From positions 310,001 to 374,000 of the forward strand of contig NZ_CP010868.1 in the NCBI RefSeq assembly GCF_000875775.1: a DNA stretch of 64,000 nucleotides. Direction: 5' to 3'. Position 1 is the stretch's first letter, and every line of letters begins with the position of its first letter. Below the pieces are notes generated by a model. The model searched no databases. It was not told the DNA's origin and worked only from the letters and a program-made list of their open reading frames with translations. Positions 56,075 through 64,000 of this stretch are shown here, piece by piece. The DNA is from Nitrosopumilus piranensis (lineage in GTDB: Archaea; Thermoproteota; Nitrososphaeria; Nitrososphaerales; Nitrosopumilaceae). The position numbers were made by a program, and so were the translations under genes.

Positions 56075-58240
56075 ATGAAAATGAGTGATGAGGAATTAGA
56101 ATTAGATCTTGAGGGTGATCTAGATGTTGAAGATAATGATCTAGATGTCGACTTAGATGACGATTCAGATTCATCAAAACGAGGAGGCATTTTACAATCT
56201 ACCTCAAAACGTGTCAGAATGATCTTCTCTGTAATGGCAAGCCCTAACAGAATCGACATTCTCAGAATCTTAAACTCAAAAGGACCTTTAACTTATTCAG
56301 AATTAAAATCACTAGCTGGTTTCAAATCCAAAAAAGAAAGTGGCAAATTTGCATATCACTTGAGAAAATTACTTAGACAATCACTTGTTGCATTAAACAA
56401 ATCTGAAAGACGTTACACAATCACAAATCTTGGAAAATTGGTCTTAAGCTTAGCAAGACAGATTGAAGAAAGATCAATTATTGAAAGTGGAAAGATGTAT
56501 GTCAGAACATCACATGAGTCCATTGAAGAATTTAATTCTCATAAAATTATTCAATCACTTGTTCGTGAGGGTAGCCTCCCACTGGAACTTGCCCAAAAAA
56601 TTACTGAAGAAGTTGAAAATAGAATTTACAAGTATCAAACTACCTATCTTACAGGCTCGCTTATCAGAGAAATGGTAAATTCTGTGCTCTTAGAGCATGG
56701 CCATGAAGAATATCGTAACAAACTAGCACGTCTAGGCTTGCCAGTTTATGATGTTCAAGAGATGATTACTAATTTAGACAATGTAGATAATGGTGCTGAA
56801 GGTCTTTTGTTTAGAACAGGACAAAGAGTTTTTGCTGAACATCTTCTTACAAACATTTTACCAAAAGATGTAGCTGACTCTCATCTTTCTGGTGATCTAC
56901 ATATTGCAAATCCTGGAATTTGGTCAATGATTCCTGATACAATATTTGTTAATGTTAAAGAATTAATTGAAGATGGAATTGATCTTGGTGGAAAATATCT
57001 TGATGTTTCAAGAATTCCTGCATCAAAACAATTAGATGAAATTACAAGTGCATTGTCTGTTGTAATCTCTCTTCTTTCAAAAGAAGCTTCACAAGAAATT
57101 GTACTTGATGGATTTGTTCAATTGTTCTCAAAACATTCCAAGTCACTTTCAGAGCTAGAACAAAAATTAACTGCAGCATTTGCAACTGCATCTACAACTT
57201 CTAAATACAACAAATCAAGTACCAATGTTTCAATTAGACTACAGTTAGGTTCTGATACAAAAATAATTAATTCAATAATTTCTGCATACAAAAACTATAC
57301 AAAGATTACACCAATTCCAAAAATTGGTCTAATAATTGACAATGACAAAGGAAAGATCACTGATGTATCTGCAGATGTTGCAGAAATAATTTCTATTGGT
57401 GGCAAAGTAATGTTTGCTAAAGGACAAACATCAAGTTCTGGAGTTACAAATGGATCAACTAAAAATTCTGGTCCACTATCAATTATGCTCCAATCAGTAT
57501 CAATTAATCTACCAAGGTTAGCATTTGAATCAAACAAAGATGAAACTTACTTTAGAGCAAGATTAGCATTGTTGATGAAGCCAGCTTTATCATCTATGGC
57601 TCTAAGAAAGAAAGACATCTCTGATTTGACTAGACGTGGATTGAATCCAATCTTAGCCAAGAATACTCAATACATGCAGCGAAGTACTGTTTCACTAGTT
57701 GTTAATTTAGTGGGCCTCAAAGAGGCAGTCTTTAACATCCTTGGATTCCAGGATAATAAGGAAGGGCGTGAAATCCTTCATAAGGTAATTGAGACTGCAG
57801 TTGATGTAGGTGCCAAAAAAGGTAAGGAATTAGGCGATCCTGTGGCTATTTGCATGACTGAAACTGAGAGTTCCACCCGCTTTGCAACCCTAGATGGTGA
57901 GAAATATGGTAAAAATTCATCTCTAAACTCCATGGAAGGGGATTCCTACTCTGAAGGAATCAAAATTGACGCATCTGTAATATCTGATTATACCAATAAG
58001 AGTGAGTCAATCTCTGAATGCAACAAACTCTCAAAGTTACTCAACGGAGGTCTGTTTGTTACGCTGAACATTGATAAAAACGCAAAGCCTGCAGAAATCA
58101 AAAAAGCAATTGAGAAGACAGCAGACCTTACAACTTCTTTCAAGCCTGTTCAAGATATTGCAATATGTGGTGAGTGTGGATTTAAGGACGAGCCATTTGA
58201 AGACAAGTGTCCAAAGTGTAAGTCTCCATATGTTGTCTGA
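56075..58240 (+). CDS. HTH-ATP-cone-NrdD-like protein, possible regulator of ribonucleotide reductase
   Basis: A 721-residue protein with an acidic N-terminus (about 1-38), a winged helix (about 45-125: MASPNRIDILRILNSKGPLT, KFAYHLRKLLRQSLVAL), an ATP-cone (about 140-235) and a long domain like class III reductase NrdD (GDLHIANPGIWSMIPDTIF). A zinc ribbon (AICGECGFKD, CPKCKSPYVV) closes it. The glycyl-radical segment normally near the NrdD C-terminus is not visible, so it is probably not an active reductase. It lies 203 bp before a class II reductase gene on the same strand. A dATP-sensing repressor role is inference. Confidence 0.75.
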   Translation: MKMSDEELELDLEGDLDVEDNDLDVDLDDDSDSSKRGGILQSTSKRVRMIFSVMASPNRIDILRILNSKGPLTYSELKSLAGFKSKKESGKFAYHLRKLLRQSLVALNKSERRYTITNLGKLVLSLARQIEERSIIESGKMYVRTSHESIEEFNSHKIIQSLVREGSLPLELAQKITEEVENRIYKYQTTYLTGSLIREMVNSVLLEHGHEEYRNKLARLGLPVYDVQEMITNLDNVDNGAEGLLFRTGQRVFAEHLLTNILPKDVADSHLSGDLHIANPGIWSMIPDTIFVNVKELIEDGIDLGGKYLDVSRIPASKQLDEITSALSVVISLLSKEASQEIVLDGFVQLFSKHSKSLSELEQKLTAAFATASTTSKYNKSSTNVSIRLQLGSDTKIINSIISAYKNYTKITPIPKIGLIIDNDKGKITDVSADVAEIISIGGKVMFAKGQTSSSGVTNGSTKNSGPLSIMLQSVSINLPRLAFESNKDETYFRARLALLMKPALSSMALRKKDISDLTRRGLNPILAKNTQYMQRSTVSLVVNLVGLKEAVFNILGFQDNKEGREILHKVIETAVDVGAKKGKELGDPVAICMTETESSTRFATLDGEKYGKNSSLNSMEGDSYSEGIKIDASVISDYTNKSESISECNKLSKLLNGGLFVTLNIDKNAKPAEIKKAIEKTADLTTSFKPVQDIAICGECGFKDEPFEDKCPKCKSPYVV

Positions 58241-58265
58241 AATTCATAAATGAAAAACTAGTTAC

Positions 58266-58290
58266 GATCATTTTTGAAAACTTTTTGATC
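58266..58290. promoter_or_regulatory. GATC-boxes before nrdJ
   Basis: GATCATTTTTGA (58266-58277) and TTTTTGATC (58282-58290) recall the box at 56008. They are about 155 bp before the nrdJ start, just after the upstream stop codon. A TATA-like TTTATACC (58403-58410) and a GGGGAG Shine-Dalgarno-like element (58434-58439) lie nearer the gene. Confidence 0.35.
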
Positions 58291-58443
58291 TGTTTCAGAC
58301 AGCGATTTTCGTTAACTAATTGTAGTAATTATGCCAGTATGAAGTTCATAGTAGTGGTGTCAATATTTTTGAACTGAACTTGAAGAAAAAATTGCAGAAT
58401 CATTTATACCCATATTGATCATAACCCTTGCGGGGAGATTATA

Positions 58444-61095
58444 ATGGATAATTCACAAATAGAAAATACGATCAATGAGATCCGTAAGCGCAGTGGTGCA
58501 GTAACGGCTTTCAATAAAGATAAAATTTCAAATGCCATATTCAGGGCATTGGCTGCCACCTCTAAAGCCGACCGTGGTCTAGCCGATCAGTTAGCAGATA
58601 ATGTTGTTAACAAATTAGTAGAACAAGGATTTACTAGCTCTAGAACTCCGACAGTTGAGGATATTCAAGATATTGTAGAATCTACTTTAATTGATAGTGG
58701 TAATAGCGATATTGCAAAAGCCTACATTGTTTACAGACATGAGAGAAGAAAACTAAGAGACGAAAAAATGAAGGTCTTGAATATAAAGGCCTTGGATCCA
58801 GTTTCCAAAAAGTTTGACTTGAATTGTCTAAGAGTCTTGGCATCAAGATATCTCTTTAGAAATGGAAAAAATGAGATTATTGAATCTCCAACTCAAATGT
58901 TTGAGCGAGTTGCAATTCTAGTTGGAATTGGTGATATGTTATATGATGCACAAGTCTTTGACAAATCTGGAAACACTACTCAGGATGTAGAGGAAGCAAA
59001 ATCTTATCTTGAAAAATTGGATGCCTTTGATTATAAATTCAAAGTTGGAGATTACTTTTTCAACAAATGGCATTTCAGATCCCTGATCAATCACTATGTA
59101 ACTCTTGCAAGCAAAGGTCAGATGAAGGTAAGCTTCAAAGAACTTTTGACACTACTTGCAGCAAAAAAACTAGATAGTTATGCAGACAAAATTACAGAAT
59201 ACTTTGATCTGATGGTTGCACAAGACTTTTTGCCAAATTCACCAACAATGATGAATGCAGGTGGAAGACTAGGCCAGCTTTCTGCATGCTTTGTCCTTGG
59301 AATGAATGATGGTATGGAAGAAATCATGAAATCAACTTCTGATGCTGCATTAATCTTCAAATCAGGTGGCGGAGTTGGAATCAACTACTCTGATCTTCGT
59401 GAAGAAGGTGATATTGTAGCCTCAACATCAGGCGTTGCATCAGGTCCAGTGTCTTTTATGAACATCATTAACACTGTAACTGAAGTTGTAAAACAAGGTG
59501 GAAAGAGACGTGGTGCTAATATGGGAATTATTGAAGCATGGCATCCAGATGTTGAAAAATTTATCACAAACAAAACAGAACCTGGAGTTTTAGAAAACTT
59601 TAACGTCAGTGTAGGTATTTGGGAAGACTTTTGGCATGCACTTGTAAACACAAGTGACGGAAACTATGTCTTACGTAGTCCACGTGACAAAAAACCAGTT
59701 AAAGAAATCAATGCACATCAATTAATTGATTTGATTGCACTATCTGCATGGAAGAGTGCAGAACCTGGGTTGATCTTCTTTGATCAAATTAACAAATACA
59801 ATGTATTTGCAAAAGCAAGACAAGCACCATTACGTGCAACAAATCCATGTGGTGAACAAAGTCTTTACCCATACGAATCATGCAATCTAGGTTCAATCAA
59901 TTTGGTAAATCTTGTAAAGAGACAAGCAGATGGAACCTATGAATTTGATTGGCAAAGATATGAGGAAACAATCAGAAAAACTACTAGATTCCTTGATAAC
60001 ATCATAGATGTTAATCACTATCCAGTTCCAGAGATTAATGTAGCATCAAAAGAATCTCGAAGAATTGGTTTAGGTGTAATGGGAGTAGCTGATCTCTTGT
60101 ACAAACTAAGAATTCCATACAACTCTAAAGAGGGATATGAACTACAATCCAAACTATCTGAAGCTTTGACATATTATTCCATGGAAGAAAGTGTTGCACT
60201 TGCAAAATCTCGCGGTGAATTCCCACTATGCTCCAAGACTGAATATCCTGAAGGAAAGATTCCTGTTGCAGGATACTATGAAAAACCAAAAGAATCTCAC
60301 TCCTATGAATGGGGTGCCCTAATTGAGAAGATAAAGCAATACGGAATTAGAAACGTCTTGACAACAACAGTAGCCCCAACAGGTACTCTGTCAATGATTG
60401 CAGACTGTTCAAATGGAATGGAACCTGCATTTGCATTGGTATTTGAAAAACGAGTTACTGTAGGAAGATTCTTCTACACAAACAAAATTGTTGAACAAGT
60501 CCTAAAAGAAAATAATCTGTACACAGACGAAATTCTTGCAAAGATTGCAGACAACTATGGTTCACTAAAAGGAATTGAAGAGATTCCTCAATGGATGCAA
60601 GATGTCTTTGTAACTGCAATGGATATTCACTGGGCTGATCACTTGATGGCCCAAGGTGTATGGCAAGACTGGATTGGAAACGCAATTGCAAAAACAATCA
60701 ACATGCCATATGATGTTACCGCTGAAGATGTAAAGTCTGCATATCTATTGGCACACGAAATTGGACTCAAGGGCATTACAGTTTACCGTGATGGCTCTAG
60801 ACATAAACAAGTTCTTCACATGACAAGTGATAATGCAGAAAAAATATTTGATGTTACTCCAAGTGAGCATGTAACAGAATATGTTACAAAAAACATCACA
60901 AATCCATACATCAAATCACAAGTTAATGCAGCACTTGCATTAAAAGTACATGATGAAGAAATAAAAGCTGAACCAATCCAACAAGAGGAAGTTTCAGAAG
61001 ATCGTCTATGTCCAACATGTAAGAACAACCTTGTATTTGTGGAAGGTTGTAGTATCTGTATTGAATGTGGATTTAGTGGTTGTACTTCTGGATAG
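58444..61095 (+). CDS. nrdJ: Adenosylcobalamin-dependent (class II) ribonucleotide reductase
   Basis: An 883-residue enzyme that makes deoxyribonucleotides with coenzyme B12. It has an N-terminal ATP-cone (about 12-100: KRSGAVTAFNKDKISNAIF) and a ten-stranded barrel: SPTMMNAGGRLGQLSACFV with the first redox Cys, NPCGEQSLYPYESCNLGSI with the thiyl-radical Cys and Glu, and APTGTLSMIADCSNGMEP. The C-terminal redox/zinc part is LCPTCKNNLV and CIECGFSGC. The length and lack of a separate small subunit fit class II. It needs cobalamin, which these archaea make. Confidence 0.95.
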   Translation: MDNSQIENTINEIRKRSGAVTAFNKDKISNAIFRALAATSKADRGLADQLADNVVNKLVEQGFTSSRTPTVEDIQDIVESTLIDSGNSDIAKAYIVYRHERRKLRDEKMKVLNIKALDPVSKKFDLNCLRVLASRYLFRNGKNEIIESPTQMFERVAILVGIGDMLYDAQVFDKSGNTTQDVEEAKSYLEKLDAFDYKFKVGDYFFNKWHFRSLINHYVTLASKGQMKVSFKELLTLLAAKKLDSYADKITEYFDLMVAQDFLPNSPTMMNAGGRLGQLSACFVLGMNDGMEEIMKSTSDAALIFKSGGGVGINYSDLREEGDIVASTSGVASGPVSFMNIINTVTEVVKQGGKRRGANMGIIEAWHPDVEKFITNKTEPGVLENFNVSVGIWEDFWHALVNTSDGNYVLRSPRDKKPVKEINAHQLIDLIALSAWKSAEPGLIFFDQINKYNVFAKARQAPLRATNPCGEQSLYPYESCNLGSINLVNLVKRQADGTYEFDWQRYEETIRKTTRFLDNIIDVNHYPVPEINVASKESRRIGLGVMGVADLLYKLRIPYNSKEGYELQSKLSEALTYYSMEESVALAKSRGEFPLCSKTEYPEGKIPVAGYYEKPKESHSYEWGALIEKIKQYGIRNVLTTTVAPTGTLSMIADCSNGMEPAFALVFEKRVTVGRFFYTNKIVEQVLKENNLYTDEILAKIADNYGSLKGIEEIPQWMQDVFVTAMDIHWADHLMAQGVWQDWIGNAIAKTINMPYDVTAEDVKSAYLLAHEIGLKGITVYRDGSRHKQVLHMTSDNAEKIFDVTPSEHVTEYVTKNITNPYIKSQVNAALALKVHDEEIKAEPIQQEEVSEDRLCPTCKNNLVFVEGCSICIECGFSGCTSG

Positions 61096-61141
61096 ATAAC
61101 AGAATCACAACTTTTTTACTTTCTTTTCTTTTTGGGTTAGT

Positions 61142-62257
61142 ATGAATAAGAAGATTCTAGGCGTAGGTATAGGCATAGCTGTAATTATAGCAATATCAGC
61201 TGGAGTCTTGAGTATTCCTAGTTCTGAAGTCACTCCTCAAAAGACTAATGAAAAAATTGGATTAGTAATTAATTCCCCTAATCAGGCTACAACATTACAA
61301 GAGTTAGATGAGATTTATTCTACTGCATCTGAATCTGGAATTGGAAGAAGTAATGTCTATCTTTTTTGGAATCTGATTGAACCAGAACGTGGAGAATTCA
61401 ATTGGCAGTACTCAGATGCACTAATGAGCTTTAACAAAAAAAATAATCTTAAAGTTACACTTTACTTTTCAATAATTAATGGGGAGACTTTAGGTCCTTT
61501 CCCAAACTGGATTGGAAAACCCCCAATCCAATCTCTTGGAGAAGATAGAGTGGTAAGTGTACTTGATGCAATTTTATCACGATACAACATTATTGATACT
61601 GTAATTCTTGCAGGACAAACAGAATCCCAATTTCGATATCATGAGCAAAATATCCCTGCTTACAAAGAATTATTCACAGGAGTATATGATGAAATTAAAG
61701 AAAAACATCCTGATGTAAAAATTGGAAATTCATTTGCCTTGCATCAGGTTTTAAATAAAAATTTGAAATATATCGTAACTGATTTGGCCATAGGTGATTT
61801 TGTGGCATTTTCTTATTTTCCTGTTGATACTTTATATGAAATGGTAAAGACTCCCCAACAAGCAAAAGACGAACTAACAGAAATTTTTGATTTGGCAGGA
61901 GATAAGAAAGCTGGAATTTTTGAGATCAGTTGGAGCACGTCTGACTTTGTTGGTGGAAATCAAGACTCTCAGCTTGAATTTTTAGAAAAATCTTTTGAAT
62001 TTTATACAGAAAATGAATCAGAATTAGAGTTTTTCACCTGGTACAGGCAAAATGACAAGCCTGAAGGAACCTGCACATTTGAAGTACAAGATATTGGAGA
62101 AAGTAAACTTGAGGTTGAGGGTTCTGGTTTTGGAAGTAGTGAACATGTAATTGAGAGATTAAATCATTATGTTTGTAGTGCTGGCTTGTTTGATGAGAAT
62201 GGTAATCCTAAACCAAGTTGGAGTGAATTTAAAAATCAAATTCAAATGATAAACTAA
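61142..62257 (+). CDS. Membrane-anchored TIM-barrel protein (glycoside-hydrolase-like)
   Basis: A 371-residue protein with one N-terminal helix (about 5-25) and an outer domain that recalls glycoside hydrolase TIM barrels: SNVYLFWNLIEPERGEFNW near 75-93 is the common beta-galactosidase/GH-type motif, and GIFEISWSTSDF near 260 lies where the nucleophile Glu is expected. I cannot assign a GH family or substrate. The Nep1 gene begins 1 bp after its stop. Confidence 0.62.
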   Translation: MNKKILGVGIGIAVIIAISAGVLSIPSSEVTPQKTNEKIGLVINSPNQATTLQELDEIYSTASESGIGRSNVYLFWNLIEPERGEFNWQYSDALMSFNKKNNLKVTLYFSIINGETLGPFPNWIGKPPIQSLGEDRVVSVLDAILSRYNIIDTVILAGQTESQFRYHEQNIPAYKELFTGVYDEIKEKHPDVKIGNSFALHQVLNKNLKYIVTDLAIGDFVAFSYFPVDTLYEMVKTPQQAKDELTEIFDLAGDKKAGIFEISWSTSDFVGGNQDSQLEFLEKSFEFYTENESELEFFTWYRQNDKPEGTCTFEVQDIGESKLEVEGSGFGSSEHVIERLNHYVCSAGLFDENGNPKPSWSEFKNQIQMIN

Positions 62258-62258
62258 A

Positions 62259-62927
62259 ATGATTTCTTTAATTTTAGCTGAATCGGCATTAGAGCTTATC
62301 CCCTCTGAATTAAAACACCATCCATCAGTAATTTCACATGCACAAAAATTAGGAAAACTCTCATCTGAAATTCTATTAGATAATTCATGGCACTTTGCAG
62401 CTATGAAAGGAATTGATAATGAGTTAAAAAGAGGACGCCCAGATCTTGTACATTTTTCAATACTTGAAGCTACAACCATTCCACTTTATACCAAAAACAA
62501 ACTCAAATTTTATGTTCATACAGTTGATGATAAGGTAATTTCCTTTGGTCCAAATGTACATGTGGCAAAGTCTTATCATAGATTTGCAGGATTGATTGAA
62601 AAATTATACAAAGAAAAACAGATAACTGCAAATAACGAAGTTCTTCTTGAAATCAAAGACAAGACATTTTCAGAACTAGTTGATGAAATTAATCCATCCA
62701 AAGTACTTGGATTTTCAACTAAAGGTAACCTGAATTCATATGAAAAAATTGCCACAGAGATTTCAAATGATTCTTGTCTAGTATTTGGAGGATTTCAAAA
62801 GGGACACTTTTCAGACATGATTGAAAAAAAATTCACTACAATGTATTCTGTTGGTGATGAATCCTTTGAAGGTCATACTGTGGTTGCCAGAATGCTCTAT
62901 GAGTATGAAAAAACCATTTTTATGTAG
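62259..62927 (+). CDS. nep1: rRNA (pseudouridine-N1) methyltransferase Nep1/Emg1
   Basis: A 222-residue SPOUT methyltransferase that methylates N1 of a pseudouridine in 16S/18S rRNA and helps small-subunit assembly. The family motifs are MISLILAESALELIP, KRGRPDLVHFSILEAT and the knot region VFGGFQKGHFSDMIE. The length is normal. It starts one base after the upstream gene. Confidence 0.93.
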   Translation: MISLILAESALELIPSELKHHPSVISHAQKLGKLSSEILLDNSWHFAAMKGIDNELKRGRPDLVHFSILEATTIPLYTKNKLKFYVHTVDDKVISFGPNVHVAKSYHRFAGLIEKLYKEKQITANNEVLLEIKDKTFSELVDEINPSKVLGFSTKGNLNSYEKIATEISNDSCLVFGGFQKGHFSDMIEKKFTTMYSVGDESFEGHTVVARMLYEYEKTIFM

Positions 62928-62949
62928 GCACAAAAATTTGCACTCTGTT

Positions 62950-63023
62950 GCAGTCATAGTATAGCCTGGTTAGTATTCGGGGTTTCCAACCCTGTGACGC
63001 GGGTTCGAATCCCGCTGACTGCA
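62950..63023 (+). tRNA. trnG: tRNA-Gly (anticodon TCC)
   Basis: A complete 74-nt cloverleaf. The acceptor stem is GCAGTCA / TGACTGC with discriminator A; the D arm has TAGTATAGCCTGG; the anticodon stem CGGGG / CCCTG closes the loop TTTCCAA, which puts TCC at 62985-62987; the T arm is GCGGGTTCGAATCCCGC. It has no intron and no encoded CCA. Anticodon TCC reads GGA/GGG glycine codons. Confidence 0.95.
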
Positions 63024-63063
63024 TTTCTTTGATTCTAATAAGAAGTAATTTTTAGGTGTAACT

Positions 63064-63378
63064 TTGGAAATTATTGTGAAACCTGCAGTAAGAAAACTTG
63101 CAATGGAGAGAATGCACATTCTAATTAAAAATGCAATCAGTAATGCAAAAACAGATCCCAAATTATCTCAGCACCAAGCACTACTTGCTCGTAGGATTAG
63201 TACTAGACATAAAATTCGAATGCCTTATGAACTTAGAATGGTTTTTTGCAAAAAATGTAAATCGTTTATTGCTCCTGGAGTAAATTCTAGAATCCGTTTG
63301 GGCAGATCATCTGTCAAGGCAGTTAGAATATCTTGCTACTTGTGTGGACATACTTATCGCAAAATAATATCTAACTAG
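63064..63378 (+). CDS. rnp4: RNase P protein component 4 (Rpr2/Rpp21 family)
   Basis: A 104-residue protein of archaeal RNase P, which trims tRNA 5' ends. It has two N-terminal helices (MERMHILIKNAISNAK, ALLARRISTRHKIRMP) and a zinc ribbon: MVFCKKCKSFIAPG and SCYLCGHTYRK. It starts with TTG, as no upstream ATG exists in frame. It lies next to a tRNA gene and Nep1, a natural RNA-processing neighbourhood. Confidence 0.93.
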   Translation: MEIIVKPAVRKLAMERMHILIKNAISNAKTDPKLSQHQALLARRISTRHKIRMPYELRMVFCKKCKSFIAPGVNSRIRLGRSSVKAVRISCYLCGHTYRKIISN

Positions 63379-63448
63379 TCCTTTAATCTCTTTGAATTGT
63401 ATCTTGTCTTAACTATTTGAGATAAAGTTTTCAGATAATGCCGTCTTA

Positions 63449-64000
63449 CTATGGATTTTGTATAATTATATTTAGAGGTGCACCTGTTTTGCCTGCAAAT
63501 ACATTCAAACTTGCTGAAGCATCTGCATCAATTGAAGTGATTTTACCTTGTGGTATTTGGGTATACAATCATTCTATCACCTGGGTTGAGTGCAACTGGT
63601 GCTGAAGCTTGCATAAGACATAATGTTTCTTTTGTTCCTACATCACCAAAATCAATCTCTAATGTTGTGTTATCTGGAGTTGTACATGATATTGTTACAG
63701 AATCACCTGTATCCAGAGTATCTTTCATTAATGTACCTGCTCCACTTGTTCCAGTATGTTCATACAAACCCTGGAAGTTAATTACAGATACTCTAGTTTG
63801 ATCCTTATCAAAATACCAATTTGATAACGGTACTGTAACACCTCTAACTTGAATGGTCTCTATTGAAACAATTTTTTTACCATTGTTTCTGACTCCAGCT
63901 GTTCCCCATGCATCACCCAATGAATCAGTAGCATTTACCCACAAATTCATTCCTAAGACTACTATGCTGTCTTGTTGTACTGAAGTCTGAAACAGACTAG
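63449..64000 (-). pseudogene. Secreted pilin/archaellin-like protein, frameshifted and cut by the window end
   Basis: The minus strand is open from the window end: SLFQTSVQQDSIVVLGMNLW, then GTAGVRNNGKKIVSIETIQV and so on to RMIVYPNTTR-stop at 63543. In another frame the coding character goes on as QIPQGKITSIDADASASL and IIIQNP-stop at 63449. Removing one base from the GGG run at 63559-63561 (CCC on the coding strand) joins both. Extracellular beta-sandwich character suggests an archaellin or pilin-like surface protein. The 5' end lies beyond the window. It is either a pseudogene or carries a sequencing error. Confidence 0.55.

Noticed and set aside
1-64000. Insertion sequences, integrase genes, prophage or attachment sites
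   Set aside because: No transposase or recombinase motif and no flanking terminal repeats were found. The single tRNA gene has no visible 3' duplicate nearby.

Overview
The window is a chromosomal segment of an ammonia-oxidising archaeon of the Nitrosopumilus type (Thaumarchaeota/Nitrososphaerota). This rests on the sequence itself. It is strongly AT-rich and densely coded. Many genes look leaderless: a TATA element sits about 26 nt before an ATG, GTG or TTG start. It carries an A-type ATP synthase, an archaeal Orc1/Cdc6, RNase P component 4, Nep1, an archaeal-type thiolase/DUF35 pair, PEFG-type C-terminal sorting signals, and an unusually large set of copper proteins (cupredoxins, multicopper oxidases, CopC/CopD). 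I could not run any search, so the family names come from motifs I can read.

Layout. 1-6.5 kb: the end of an ATP synthase operon (atpB, atpD, an unlisted 43-residue gene, atpK), divergent pyrI/pyrB, a Lon-N protein, a PEFG surface protein and orc1/cdc6. 6.5-12.9 kb: a fluoride riboswitch with crcB, an arsenic block (arsC-arsM and an HxlR regulator), an ArsR regulator facing a frameshifted cation-efflux gene, a Met/Asn-rich repeat protein, twin YnfA-like proteins and small membrane genes. 12.9-15.1 kb: a membrane protein/winged-helix pair, a small HTH gene and an EamA transporter. 15.2-31.3 kb: an extracytoplasmic copper/thiol-redox island (four DsbA-like proteins, CcdA, YHS and thioredoxin-like proteins, HtrA, cupredoxin, multicopper oxidase, ferric-reductase-like protein, Met-rich and His-rich small proteins). 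31.4-39 kb: a two-domain cupredoxin, a DtxR/MntR regulator with a NirK-like oxidase and ZIP transporter, and a NikR-like regulator facing znuACB. 39-52.7 kb: a CopC-CopD-propeller fusion and a run of secreted proteins, including paralogues with different C-terminal anchors and a second membrane protein/winged-helix operon. 52.8-64 kb: mostly housekeeping genes (nitrilase, thiolase/DUF35, a regulator-like NrdD relative, class II ribonucleotide reductase, Nep1, tRNA-Gly, RNase P subunit), ending in a frameshifted secreted protein that runs off the window.

The main discovery is in the 15-31 kb island. Fourteen copies of a palindrome, consensus CTTTACAAWTGTAAAG, lie between the genes. At most genes its centre is about 44-50 bp before the start codon, just upstream of BRE/TATA. 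It precedes nearly every transcription unit there, including a gene for a Lrp/AsnC-type helix-turn-helix protein with a C-terminal TRASH metal-binding domain (18308-18751). I infer one metal- or thiol-sensing regulon for copper handling and disulfide chemistry outside the membrane, probably controlled by this protein and possibly by activation. At least three other operator families are visible: a perfect palindrome before the NirK/ZIP operon, a TGGTACATTT...AATGAACCA motif at 50-53 kb, and a TATCAAACAA motif around the first membrane/winged-helix module.

Three reading frames are broken by single-base differences (about 9529, 18212 and 63560). These may be true pseudogenes or sequencing errors.
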